A stretch of DNA of 64,000 bases from assembly GCF_031834595.1 (NCBI RefSeq), contig NZ_CP115541.1, positions 620,001-684,000 of the forward strand. Direction: 5' to 3'. Every line of letters starts with the position of its first letter. Within the stretch, counting starts at the first letter, position 1. This stretch comes from Stenotrophomonas oahuensis. GTDB taxonomy: Bacteria; Pseudomonadota; Gammaproteobacteria; Xanthomonadales; Xanthomonadaceae. Below, in pieces: positions 1 to 7,863 of the stretch. The notes under the pieces are model-generated. The model was not told the origin of the DNA. It saw nothing but the letters and a program-made list of their open reading frames with translations, and searched no databases. The position numbers and the translations under genes are program-made.

Positions 1-60
1 AGTGGTCAGCAACTGTCAAACATTTGTCGTTAGTGACACTCCTCGGCTATCTTCACTCCT

Positions 61-1452
<1,392 letters not shown>

Positions 1453-1459
1453 CCCCAGG

Positions 1460-1534
1460 CTCGACACGTACCAACGATCGAACGCTCCACACGTACCAAC
1501 AATCGAACGCTCCACACGTACCAACGATCGAACG
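1460..1534. repeat. Three tandem copies of a 25-bp repeat
   Basis: Copies lie at 1460-1484, 1485-1509 and 1510-1534, with the shared core ACACGTACCAAC and ATCGAACG. Copies differ at one or two positions. A degenerate fragment (ATCAAACGCTCCC) recurs just before the next SMAG at 1625. The repeat directly abuts a SMAG element. It lies 8 bp downstream of the pilR stop. Confidence 0.8.
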
Positions 1535-1539
1535 CTTCC

Positions 1540-1608
1540 GTAGAGCCACGCCCTGCGTGGCTTCGACCATGCCGAACCACCGCATTGACGCGCATGGCGG
1601 GTCTCTAC
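1540..1608. repeat. SMAG (REP) dimer, outward GTAG ends
   Basis: A GTAG-headed palindrome (GTAGAGCCACG then CGTGGCTTCGA) at 1540-1566 is followed by a second one in inverse orientation ending in CTAC at 1608. This is the paired layout of Stenotrophomonas SMAG REP elements. Single plus-oriented copies follow at 1625-1650 (GTAGCGACACG type) and 1712-1735 (GTAGCGCCGGCC type). Apart from these repeats and the 25-bp tandem repeat, I see no gene in 1453-1849. Confidence 0.85.
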
Positions 1609-1849
1609 ACGATCAAACGCTCCCGTAGCGACACGCCATGCGTGTCGGCTCTCCGCGCACACCCCGACAACGCGCGCCCCCAACCAAACACCCCGCCAAA
1701 ACCGACACCCGGTAGCGCCGGCCGTTGGCCGGCCCATGCGGCACCGAACCCCAAGCACACCAACGGTTCCAGCAGACTCCATCGAGTCGCCTTCAACGAT
1801 TCGCACGCACATCTATAGACAACCGAAACGCCGGACATACGATCCGGCC

Positions 1850-2050
1850 ATGACTACCCCAAAGACCCCAGTCAAGAACGCCGCCCACAAAACGGCCGTA
1901 GATCGCCCCAACCCGTTCAAGACATTTGAGACCACCGAAGAGCGCCTCAAGTACCTGTACGGAAACATGACCCCGCAGGAATCGCTCGAGATCCTCCACG
2001 AAGCCGGGATCCTGACACCCGAAGGTCGCCTGAGCCCCGAGTACAAGTAG
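1850..2050 (+). CDS. Small basic protein, antitoxin-like paralog 1
   Basis: A 66-residue protein of unknown family. The N-terminal ~28 residues are rich in K, T and P (MTTPKTPVKNAAHKTAV). The C-terminal ~38 residues form a conserved block with EERLKYLYGNMTP, ILHEAGILTP and GRLSPEYK at the very end. Two paralogs follow at 2152 and 3101, and all three end the same way. A 6-bp inverted repeat (GCCGGA/TCCGGC, 1830-1848) sits directly before the ATG, and no Shine-Dalgarno is obvious. The first 16 codons are almost identical to those of the next paralog, so the pair is a recent tandem duplication. A tail-plus-folded-domain layout beside an ART-like gene suggests an antitoxin, but that is inference. 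Confidence 0.7.
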   Translation: MTTPKTPVKNAAHKTAVDRPNPFKTFETTEERLKYLYGNMTPQESLEILHEAGILTPEGRLSPEYK

Positions 2051-2059
2051 TGCCTCACC

Positions 2060-2085
2060 GTAGCGACACGCCATGCGTGTCGGCT
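2060..2085 (+). repeat. SMAG element
   Basis: GTAGCGACACGCC then GCGTGTCGGC palindrome. It lies 10 bp after paralog 1, between the two duplicated small genes. It is the same subtype as the element at 1625, so each duplicated gene is preceded by one. Confidence 0.8.
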
Positions 2086-2151
2086 TTCCGCGTGGCCCCC
2101 TCCAACGCGCGCACCTGTGGACAACTCACACCCTGGACGAAAGATCCGAAC

Positions 2152-2391
2152 ATGACTACCCCAAAGACCCCAGTCAAGAAAGCCGCCCGCAAGACGACCA
2201 CCGTAAAGCGCGCGCAATCCGCCACGCAAAACCTCAAAAAGCCAGAACCCACATACACCCTGCACTTCAACAGCATCGAAGAGCGGCTTAAGTACATCTA
2301 CGGCAACATGACGCCGGAAGAATCCCTCGAGATCCTCTTCGAAGCCGGAATTCTGACGCCCTCCGGCCGTTTGAGCCCCGAGTACAAATGA
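2152..2391 (+). CDS. Small basic protein, antitoxin-like paralog 2, coupled to the ART-like gene
   Basis: A 79-residue protein with a long K/R/T-rich N-terminal tail (about residues 1-38). It carries the same C-terminal block as paralog 1: IEERLKYIYGNMTP, ILFEAGILTP and GRLSPEYK. Its stop codon overlaps the start of the next gene as ATGA (2388-2391), the usual sign of translational coupling and fixed stoichiometry. The first codons and the bases before the ATG repeat those of paralog 1 with an offset of 302 bp. No known family is recognised. The antitoxin role is inferred from size, charge, coupling and copy number. Confidence 0.75.
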   Translation: MTTPKTPVKKAARKTTTVKRAQSATQNLKKPEPTYTLHFNSIEERLKYIYGNMTPEESLEILFEAGILTPSGRLSPEYK

Positions 2392-3077
2392 TCGACGGGC
2401 ATCTGATAGTCGGCTATCACGGCTGTGACGTAACGGTACGGGATGGCTTGGTGTCTGGCGATCTGCAGCCGCAGGAAAGCACCAATCAGTACGACTGGCT
2501 CGGCCCTGGCTTCTACATGTTCGAAGGCGATGAAGAGCGCGCCAGGTCTTTCGCTCACGCTGCAGCAGCTCAGCCAGAACGTCGACTCACCGCACGCCCG
2601 ATTGCCACACCAGCGGTTGTGGGCTGCCTGTTCAGTGTACAGAGCTGCCTCGACATGACGACCAACGCCGGGCGGCTGGAGTTTGAAGACGCCTACCTCC
2701 ATATGCAAGCCGGCTTTCTGCTCAATGATGAGTCCCCGCCCATTAACAGGAAGGCGAGCCACCACGATGCAGAGATCCTTCTACGAGGATTGGACCGCGC
2801 CGTGTTCTCATTCCTGCATCGGAAGAATGCGAAGCTGGGAAACGTTGGCTTCTATCAAGCCGTGCGAGGCTCATTCCGACAAGGCGTCGAAATCGCCCCG
2901 AACTCTGGCTTCCATCGCGACAGCCATACACAGATAGCGCTACGCGACTTCAACTGCATCAAAGGCTGGTTCGTGCCACCGGGCGAACGTATGTTGAGTG
3001 CCGCAGAGCTGACCGCAGCCAAGGAACGATTCGCCGCACTGTGTGCAACCACACCCAAACCTCGCAGGCGCGCATAG
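2388..3077 (+). CDS. ADP-ribosyltransferase-like protein, candidate toxin
   Basis: A 229-residue protein without a signal peptide or membrane segment. The N-terminus contains VGYHGC (residues 8-13), then DWLGPGFYMFEGD around 36-48 and RARSFA just after. This order is that of the H and Y strands of PARP-like/DUF3990-type ADP-ribosyltransferase folds (YHG, then a GxGFY strand that binds NAD). A late strand, HTQIALRDFNCIKG near residue 180-194, sits where the third catalytic strand would be, but has Q or D rather than a clear Glu. The start overlaps the preceding small gene by 4 nt, and a third paralog of that small protein follows 23 bp later. I infer a toxin with partner proteins. The fold is a motif-level guess, not a search result. 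Confidence 0.65.
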   Translation: MIDGHLIVGYHGCDVTVRDGLVSGDLQPQESTNQYDWLGPGFYMFEGDEERARSFAHAAAAQPERRLTARPIATPAVVGCLFSVQSCLDMTTNAGRLEFEDAYLHMQAGFLLNDESPPINRKASHHDAEILLRGLDRAVFSFLHRKNAKLGNVGFYQAVRGSFRQGVEIAPNSGFHRDSHTQIALRDFNCIKGWFVPPGERMLSAAELTAAKERFAALCATTPKPRRRA

Positions 3078-3100
3078 GCTCGATCACCAAAGGAACAGCC

Positions 3101-3325
3101 ATGGCAACCAAAAAGCCCGCAGTAAAGATGAGCACCCGCAAGTGGGCCAAGGGAAGCCCACGTCGCCCAACCAGGGTGAAGCCAACGATGTACGCTTATT
3201 TCAAGAGCATTGAAGAGGAGCTTGCATACGTCTACGGCAGCATGACGCCAGAAGACGACGTCAAGATCCTGTACGCGGCCCGAATCCTACCCCCTTCCGG
3301 CCGCTTGAGCTCCAAATTCAAATAA
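3101..3325 (+). CDS. Small basic protein, antitoxin-like paralog 3
   Basis: A 74-residue protein with a good ribosome site (AAAGGA, 8 nt before the ATG). The N-terminal ~30 residues are very basic (KKPAVKMSTRKWAKG). The C-terminal block is a diverged version of that in paralogs 1 and 2: IEEELAYVYGSMTP, ILYAARILPP and GRLSSKFK. It lies directly after the ART-like gene on the same strand, so the ART-like gene is flanked on both sides by members of one small family. Its divergence suggests an older copy or a different specificity. The function is unknown. Confidence 0.7.
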   Translation: MATKKPAVKMSTRKWAKGSPRRPTRVKPTMYAYFKSIEEELAYVYGSMTPEDDVKILYAARILPPSGRLSSKFK

Positions 3326-3331
3326 TCGCCC

Positions 3332-3398
3332 GTAGCGACACGCCATGCGTGTCGCCTCTCCGCGCACACCCCGCCCGACGCGCATGGCGCGTCGCTAC
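3332..3398. repeat. SMAG dimer
   Basis: A GTAGCGACACG palindrome at 3332-3354 and an inverted GACGCGCATGG...CTAC element at 3377-3398. The CTAC end supplies the TAG stop codon of the minus-strand small gene that ends at 3395. Confidence 0.85.
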
Positions 3399-3580
3399 AC
3401 CGCACCAGCCTCCTCCCCATCCAGCACCTCAGCAACAACCATCCGCACCGCACGCCGCCGACCACCCCGCGCAGGCACAGCTTCAATCACCACTTCCCGA
3501 TCTCGCGCACAAACCGCCACGCTCTCCACAGTTCCAAAGAACACCTCCAGCGAACTCGGATAAGCAACATACGTAGGCAT
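3395..3580 (-). CDS. Small hypothetical protein
   Basis: A 61-residue protein (MPTYVAYPSSLEVFF at the start, then VVIEAVPARGGRRRAVRMVVAEVLDG). It has a clean Shine-Dalgarno, GGAG, about 8 nt upstream of the ATG. The strand-like alternation suggests a small beta-rich fold. The stop codon TAG lies inside the GTAG head of a SMAG element, so the repeat may have trimmed or defined its C-terminus. I do not recognise the family. Coding is supported by the ribosome site and reasonable composition only. Confidence 0.45.
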   Translation of the reverse strand: MPTYVAYPSSLEVFFGTVESVAVCARDREVVIEAVPARGGRRRAVRMVVAEVLDGEEAGAV

Positions 3581-4075
3581 CGGCCATCTCCAAAGGGATG
3601 CGCATCAGCACCACAGGCACAACGCGCGGGATGCAAAAGGTAACCGCGCCCACCACCAAGCGCGCACCGCCTCACAGAAGCCCCGCCACAGCGCCGCTTC
3701 GCCCAAACCCCGACGTACGCAATCACCCCAACCTGCGCGCTACGCAATCGCCCCAACCGACGCGATACACAAACCATCCCAACCTGCGCGTAGAGCCGGG
3801 CTTGCCCGGCTGCTCTTCCGGCACCAACCAACACCCCCTCCCCAAGCGCCATCAGCGCCAAAACCGACACACCACCCACCCCACCCAACACCCCAACCAA
3901 ACAAAATTTCCAACACCAAAAACGACACACCCAACGCTCACAAACACGGCACCCATCACACTTTTCCATGCATCCGGCCCACTTACGACACAAATCGTTT
4001 TGCATCGCCGCACACCGAAGCACGCCGCAAAAAACAACCGCGCTCCGCTAACCTTGGATCTGTCGCATGGTGTGT
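3581..4075. other. Gene-poor spacer with one SMAG and short imperfect repeats
   Basis: Open frames here are low-complexity (Pro/Thr/His-rich or Cys/Gly-rich) and look like shadows of C-rich DNA. A SMAG (GTAGAGCCGGGC type) lies at 3790-3814. Three loose copies of a ~25 bp unit containing CCCCAACC(T)GCGCG or CCATCCCAACC lie between 3718 and 3790. No convincing gene is seen. Confidence 0.6.
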
Positions 4076-4224
4076 CTAGGAGCGTAAGAACTCCTAGAGG
4101 AATTACATGTTGGACGACTTGTGTCGGGAGGGCGACGAAATAAAACACCCTCGCGGAAATACGTCGCGCCGGTTCCTCTAACGGTTCTTACCCTCCCGAC
4201 TCTCCCGCCATCCCGGCGGGAGAG
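4076..4224 (+). promoter_or_regulatory. Highly structured leader of the SymE-like gene
   Basis: Several exact inverted repeats interlock. CTAGGAG/CTCCTAG form a hairpin at 4076-4097. TAAGAAC (4085-4091) pairs with GTTCTTA (4184-4190), and TAGAGGAA (4095-4102) with TTCCTCTA (4173-4180), nested as one long imperfect stem. GTCGGGAGGG (4123-4132) pairs with CCCTCCCGAC (4191-4200). A perfect 10-bp hairpin CTCTCCCGCC/GGCGGGAGAG lies at 4200-4224. The first hairpin and the long stem compete for the same bases, so two folds are possible. It ends 21 nt before the SymE-like ATG. This could be a translational control element, an antisense target or a small MITE. Confidence 0.55.
4107..4181 (+). CDS. Possible 24-codon leader peptide
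   Basis: ATG at 4107 is preceded by AGAGG at a normal distance (6 nt) and is followed by 24 codons to TAA at 4179 (MLDDLCREGDEIKHP...). It lies entirely inside the structured leader: its ribosome site is in the left arm of the long stem and its stop codon in the right arm. Translation could therefore influence the fold. There is no other evidence for expression. Confidence 0.25.
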   Translation: MLDDLCREGDEIKHPRGNTSRRFL

Positions 4225-4245
4225 GTTCAACAGCGGAGACACACC

Positions 4246-4551
4246 ATGAACGACGAACCAGAAGACTGGGACGACCTGACCGAAGAACAAAAAGAGTTCC
4301 GCCGACGCTTCTGGCGACCACCCAAGAGCGTGATCGTGAATGCCCTGCACCACGACGGCCTGAAGACCTACCCCGGCTGCCCCACCGTTCCCTGCTTCAA
4401 GACACGGGGCCTGTGGATGCGAGACCTGGGCATCGACACCGGAATGCGGCTGTACCTGTACCCCGAATGGCGCGGCTTCCGCTTCCATGCGGACCCGCCA
4501 CCTAAGGATCAGGAGGCGGTCAAGATCTACAGAAAAGTCCGGCGCTGGTAG
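4246..4551 (+). CDS. SymE-like toxin of type I toxin-antitoxin systems
   Basis: A 101-residue protein. The acidic N-terminal extension is followed by the SymE core at about residues 48-86: VPCFKTRGLWMRDLGIDTG, then a strand pair and HADPPP. This aligns by eye with E. coli SymE (IPAITLKGQWLEAAGFATG ... AQPP), an SOS-induced, AbrB-like swapped-hairpin protein repressed by the antisense RNA SymR. The ribosome site GGAG lies 7 nt before the ATG. SymE homologs often sit near RHS or polymorphic-toxin loci, as here. No LexA box was recognised upstream, so regulation probably depends on the structured leader or an antisense RNA. Toxicity of this copy is inferred. Confidence 0.7.
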   Translation: MNDEPEDWDDLTEEQKEFRRRFWRPPKSVIVNALHHDGLKTYPGCPTVPCFKTRGLWMRDLGIDTGMRLYLYPEWRGFRFHADPPPKDQEAVKIYRKVRRW

Positions 4552-4696
4552 GGCGTGACAGTGCGAACTGACAGCGCACGTTGGAGACGAAACGGAGGAC
4601 GGGCGGCGCGTAACGCCGCCCCTGTTCCCAGAATGACGCGAACAACGCAACACGAAGCCAGAACTTGACGCCGCCAACCTTCATTAAGAACTGGAA

Positions 4697-4909
4697 TTGA
4701 AAAGCGAGGACGACGCCCTTTTCGCCGAACTGATGGAAAGCGTTTTGGAAGCAGACCGCATGCTGAGGGCGAACAACCGCCCACCGGTGAGCAATAAAGA
4801 TCCCAAACCTTCGCGCCGATCATACTTCGACACATCCAATCCCCCGCCTCCGCAGGTCCCCAGACCTGCCCCTCCCCCGAATCCACCGCCGCCGCCCGAA
4901 AAGAAGTAG
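4697..4909 (+). CDS. Small protein with acidic start and proline-rich tail
   Basis: A 70-residue frame from a TTG start (KSEDDALFAELMESVLEADRM) with a helical acidic N-terminal half. The C-terminus is almost pure Pro (NPPPPPEKK at the end). No good ribosome site precedes the TTG, and an in-frame stop lies 12 nt upstream, so the gene is short or starts elsewhere. It follows the SymE-like gene after a gap with a GGGCGGCG/CGCCGCCC hairpin (4601-4621). Unknown family. Confidence 0.4.
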   Translation: MKSEDDALFAELMESVLEADRMLRANNRPPVSNKDPKPSRRSYFDTSNPPPPQVPRPAPPPNPPPPPEKK

Positions 4910-4963
4910 CAGCACCGGAGCTGCGCATCTGCGGGCACCCCATGCGCAAGCCCCCGAACGCCC

Positions 4964-4990
4964 GTAGAGCCACGCCATGCGTGGCTTCGA
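4964..4990 (+). repeat. SMAG element
   Basis: GTAGAGCCACGCC then GCGTGGCTTCGA palindrome, in the spacer between plus-strand and minus-strand gene blocks. Confidence 0.8.
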
Positions 4991-5052
4991 CCGATTTTGG
5001 AGGGGGCCACAGCGTGCATCCGCGCATCGCCCCAACAGCCCCCCCCCCTCCA

Positions 5053-5433
5053 TCACCGCCCGCAATTAAGACGGAACACTTGTTCCGCGACATCCGGGGG
5101 TAGTGCATGCGTCCAAACATGGGCCAGCACCTTCAGGAAGCCAGGTCGCTGGCGCAAATAGATCCTCACTTCCTCGAGTGTGCTTTCGCCATGCATTGAA
5201 AGCAGCGTCTCCAGTGGCCCAGCGCCAAGATTCTCAAAAACCCATGGATCCTCGCTAGACTCGAAGACTTCCTTGACCACACTCCATGCCTCGCCTGGAT
5301 TCTCCAAACAAAGCATGTTCAACTCTACTGCCGCCCATTCGCATTTCAGACGCGATGGGTCATCAGGAGCGAGCGACTGAAGCTCAATCCAAGTGGTGAC
5401 AAGCGACTTGGAACACCCTAGTTCGTCATTCAT
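5053..5433 (-). CDS. DUF6869-like protein, candidate immunity protein
   Basis: A 126-residue soluble alpha-helical protein. The central part reads PGEAWSVVKEVFE, then VFENLGAGPLETLLSMHG and VRIYLRQRPGFLKVLAHVW. This is the pattern I associate with the DUF6869 family (W-x-I entry, LGAGPLExLLxxHG, P-x-F-x-x-L-x-x-V-W), often seen among polymorphic toxin immunity genes. It overlaps the upstream gene by 8 nt (stop within the start region) and is the last gene of the minus-strand array. The immunity role is inferred from neighbours. Confidence 0.65.
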   Translation of the reverse strand: MNDELGCSKSLVTTWIELQSLAPDDPSRLKCEWAAVELNMLCLENPGEAWSVVKEVFESSEDPWVFENLGAGPLETLLSMHGESTLEEVRIYLRQRPGFLKVLAHVWTHALPPDVAEQVFRLNCGR

Positions 5434-6226
5434 GGAATCGCCTCACTGCGGGCTGATCCGGAGCCTGCCGCGTCGCCAGCAAAGCGGCGAGCGTGGGGTC
5501 GACATACATGGAGAACTCCTGAGTAGCATCTGCCCACCAATTAGCGAGAAGCTCCATGTCAAGCGGACTGTACTCCAGTCGGCGAGTGGCACCGGCCACT
5601 GCCTTCAAGAGAACACTGGGAGCATGGGCCGAGCTCGCGTAGTCCCCGAGCCGTCCGGCTAGCCCACCAAACTTACCATCCAGTTCAACGTCCCACCAGC
5701 TATCAGGCTGGAATGGAATCTCGCCGACACCGAGCAGCTCCAAAGTTCTCATAACTTCGATCACGACCCCCTCACCCAGCGCAGAACGAGCATCGGACCC
5801 GAAGCCGCGGGATACCTCACGAACGAGCACTGCTTTGAGGGCCCACCGCTGCTCCCGGGAGAGTAGCGAGTCGCCAGTTATCGAGCTCAGCAACCTATCG
5901 AGATCCCGCGCCTGCCGCTCATCCAAGCCCGGGCTCAGCTCTTTCATGAACCGATCAAAGCTCGCCGCCTTTCTGGCCGGCGACAGATCCACGTGATAGT
6001 AGTCAGCGGCTCCTGAAAGAATTCCCGACGCGGCGCGCCTGGCGACGTTCTTAGTGTGCTCGATTGATGTCTGTCCGCCCCGCCATTGATCCATGGAGAC
6101 GATCCAAGACGTGAACCAGTCGGTTGAGAGTAGGAAGATGACATCATCTGTTTCGTCGGAATCATGAAGCAATTCAGTATCCTCGAGGCATGCCGGGGAT
6201 GCCGGGGATGCCGCCGTAGGCTGCAT
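5426..6226 (-). CDS. Hypothetical protein of the immunity array
   Basis: A 266-residue mostly helical protein with no signal peptide, from ATG at 6226. Visible elements are IFLLSTDWFTSWIVSMDQW near the start and PDSWWDVELDGKFGGLAGRL and LLANWWADATQEF later, giving an unusually Trp-rich profile. No family recognised. It overlaps the next gene downstream by 8 nt, so the two are probably cotranslated. A short imperfect triplication (GCCGGGGAT repeated) lies at its 5' end and encodes the PASPAS stretch, so the N-terminus may be variable. Confidence 0.6.
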   Translation of the reverse strand: MQPTAASPASPACLEDTELLHDSDETDDVIFLLSTDWFTSWIVSMDQWRGGQTSIEHTKNVARRAASGILSGAADYYHVDLSPARKAASFDRFMKELSPGLDERQARDLDRLLSSITGDSLLSREQRWALKAVLVREVSRGFGSDARSALGEGVVIEVMRTLELLGVGEIPFQPDSWWDVELDGKFGGLAGRLGDYASSAHAPSVLLKAVAGATRRLEYSPLDMELLANWWADATQEFSMYVDPTLAALLATRQAPDQPAVRRFHE

Positions 6227-6411
6227 CAAACACCCATGCAGGCAGGTAGCAATGGTTCGTTCGTGCTTTCTTCAATCAGCTTCTAGAGCCTATTCTGCCA
6301 GTTTCAAAGGCGCGCGATCGCGTCGATTGTCTCAGAACCCCAAGCGCAATCGCCTGATCAGCCAACGAACAGCCATCTACCGCCACCCACCCAGCGCAGT
6401 CAGCCCTGCCA

Positions 6412-6771
6412 TCACTTCAACAGCTCCCCAATCACACTCTCACCCAGCGCGGCGGCCAAGTCCGACGGACTCATTCCCCAGTCGTTGATGGCGAACCTAT
6501 TCGCTCCGTTCAAGATCAGCCACTCAACCGCCTCTTTCGCCCCTTGCTCCACCGCATTGTGCAAGGGCGTGTATCCGTGCTCCCCGCGACTATTGAGGTC
6601 GGCTCGGGCGGAAAGCAGCGTCTCCATTTCCGCAATGCTCCCACGGGTAGCAGCCACGTTGATGGGCCGATCTCCGAATAGGCTGATCTGATCGACATCA
6701 GCAAGCGCTATTCCTGAGTACTCGGGAAGCTGGCCGTAGTCTCCGAACAAATCTGCGAGCGACATGCTCAT
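6412..6771 (-). CDS. Ankyrin-repeat protein, candidate immunity protein
   Basis: About 119 residues from the ATG at 6771, chosen because it overlaps the previous stop as ATGA and has GGAG about 7 nt upstream. Two ankyrin-type repeats are visible: PINVAATRGSIAEMETLL..ADLNSRGEHG and YTPLHNAVEQGAKEAVEWLILNGANRFAINDWG, followed by a capping helix. There is no signal peptide. Short ankyrin proteins of this kind are common in immunity arrays. A second member lies at 9014-9424. Confidence 0.75.
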   Translation of the reverse strand: MSMSLADLFGDYGQLPEYSGIALADVDQISLFGDRPINVAATRGSIAEMETLLSARADLNSRGEHGYTPLHNAVEQGAKEAVEWLILNGANRFAINDWGMSPSDLAAALGESVIGELLK

Positions 6772-7121
6772 CTTCGTCTCCATGCAACACACCCGTCTCT
6801 GAATTCCAATTCGGCGTCACTTTCCACCAACCTCATCAAATCAAAGAAGTCCCTTCGCCCGCCTCCGGGCTTGTCAGCCACCCAGTCCTTCAGCCTAACC
6901 TCTATGTAGTCCAGGTCCGGGAAATCGATGGGACCCGAACCGAATCCGGGATCAAGGAGCCCACTATGGGTGATGTCAGATAACCGTCGCGGCACCCACT
7001 CCATATAAACGCGCTCGTCGCCCCGATACTTCACATACCCGGTGTTGGGCGCTGCATCGTCACGTTCGTAGCTGACGTTCAGCGCCTTCAGCAGGCTAAT
7101 GAGATTCGAGTAATGCTCCAT
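6768..7121 (-). CDS. Hypothetical protein of the immunity array
   Basis: A 117-residue protein starting MEHYSNLISLLKALNVSYERDD. The Shine-Dalgarno AAGGAA is well placed. The N-terminal helix is followed by a likely beta core (GYVKYRGDERVYMEWVPRR), an acidic loop (DFPDLDYIEVRLKDW) and a C-terminal helix (DFFDLMRLVESDAELEF). No family recognised. The stop overlaps the downstream ankyrin gene by 4 nt (ATGA), so they form a translationally coupled pair. Confidence 0.65.
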   Translation of the reverse strand: MEHYSNLISLLKALNVSYERDDAAPNTGYVKYRGDERVYMEWVPRRLSDITHSGLLDPGFGSGPIDFPDLDYIEVRLKDWVADKPGGGRRDFFDLMRLVESDAELEFRDGCVAWRRR

Positions 7122-7173
7122 CTAGCGTTCCTTCATCGACGTGCCCATCAGTTCGCGACGTCACCCAAGCAAT

Positions 7174-7428
7174 TCAAGTGCAGCGCATCCGACCAACTGC
7201 TCGGCGTGCGACCCAGACTGACACCCACAGCAGAACGGCAAGCCAAGGCAGCAGAAGCAGCCACCAATAGTTGGCCATGAATGCAGCTAGCGAGCAAAGG
7301 TGGCCGCCGGCGTCTGTGCCGCATAGCCCCACCCACACGACGGCGTACGGAAGCAACAGTTCAAATAGTAACGCCGATGCCCCAGACCGAGAGCAAAAAG
7401 GCCGACCGCAATCGGCACACCTCGCCAT
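7174..7428 (-). CDS. Small membrane protein with N-terminal Cys cluster
   Basis: An 84-residue frame. It begins MARCADCGRPFC, a possible zinc-knuckle-like CxxC...C. Two hydrophobic stretches follow (LLFELLLPYAVVWVGL and YWWLLLLPWLAVLLWVSVWV), then a basic C-terminus. The ribosome site is weak. It is on the same strand as all neighbours and fills an otherwise empty 465-bp gap (7122-7586). Membrane proteins in such arrays can protect against pore-forming tips, but that is inference. Coding status is only moderately sure. Confidence 0.45.
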   Translation of the reverse strand: MARCADCGRPFCSRSGASALLFELLLPYAVVWVGLCGTDAGGHLCSLAAFMANYWWLLLLPWLAVLLWVSVWVARRAVGRMRCT

Positions 7429-7586
7429 ACGGCGGTCATGGCCTGGAACTTATCAGCATGAGCAGGACCAAACTCTCATTGTTCATCAACAGACGAACCA
7501 TAACGTATGGCTTTTCCTTTACCGTCACCATGAAAACGCTCCCTTTTCATTCGGCAATTCTGGAACCTCGTCAGCCTCTCGCCCAA

Positions 7587-7817
7587 CTAACCTGCGCGCC
7601 CCATCAAAGTGAAGTCATGACCGCCTTCGGTGCAATGAACAAGCCCGAACGTTGGGGCTTCGAGCAGAGCACCGTCTTTAAGGTAGCTCCAATCTTCCGC
7701 AGGGTACCGCTCCGAAAAACGCTGCGTATCCAACACGGCAACCACACGGCCAACCGAACCGCCACCAAGATCCACGGCATCACCGAGCAGAACTTCCTGA
7801 CCATCCGCATAGTTCAC
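7587..7817 (-). CDS. Small beta-rich hypothetical protein, candidate immunity protein
   Basis: A 76-residue protein with a GTG start and a perfect AGGAGG Shine-Dalgarno 6 nt upstream. The sequence begins with YADGQEVLLGDAVDLGGGS, then VGRVVAVLDT, WSYLKDGALLEAPTFGLVH and a C-terminal FTLMGR strand. This small SH3-like pattern (xxGDxVxLxxGxxGxVVxxID ... GLVHY) recurs beside polymorphic toxin genes in Xanthomonads and Pseudomonads. I do not know a formal family name for it. Confidence 0.7.
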   Translation of the reverse strand: MNYADGQEVLLGDAVDLGGGSVGRVVAVLDTQRFSERYPAEDWSYLKDGALLEAPTFGLVHCTEGGHDFTLMGRAG

Positions 7818-7863
7818 CGTCCGCCTCCTACTGGTTCCCCGGTCGCCACCTGCTTTCGCAGCC

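Noticed and set aside
1..60. Possible 3' end of pilS before pilR
   Set aside because: Too little sequence, no kinase motif visible, so it is left as the pilR leader.
3598..4143. A 181-aa plus-strand frame rich in Pro, Thr and His, and an opposing 178-aa Cys/Gly-rich frame
   Set aside because: Both lie in C-rich repeat DNA, have low-complexity composition, cross a SMAG and the SymE leader, and have no ribosome site.
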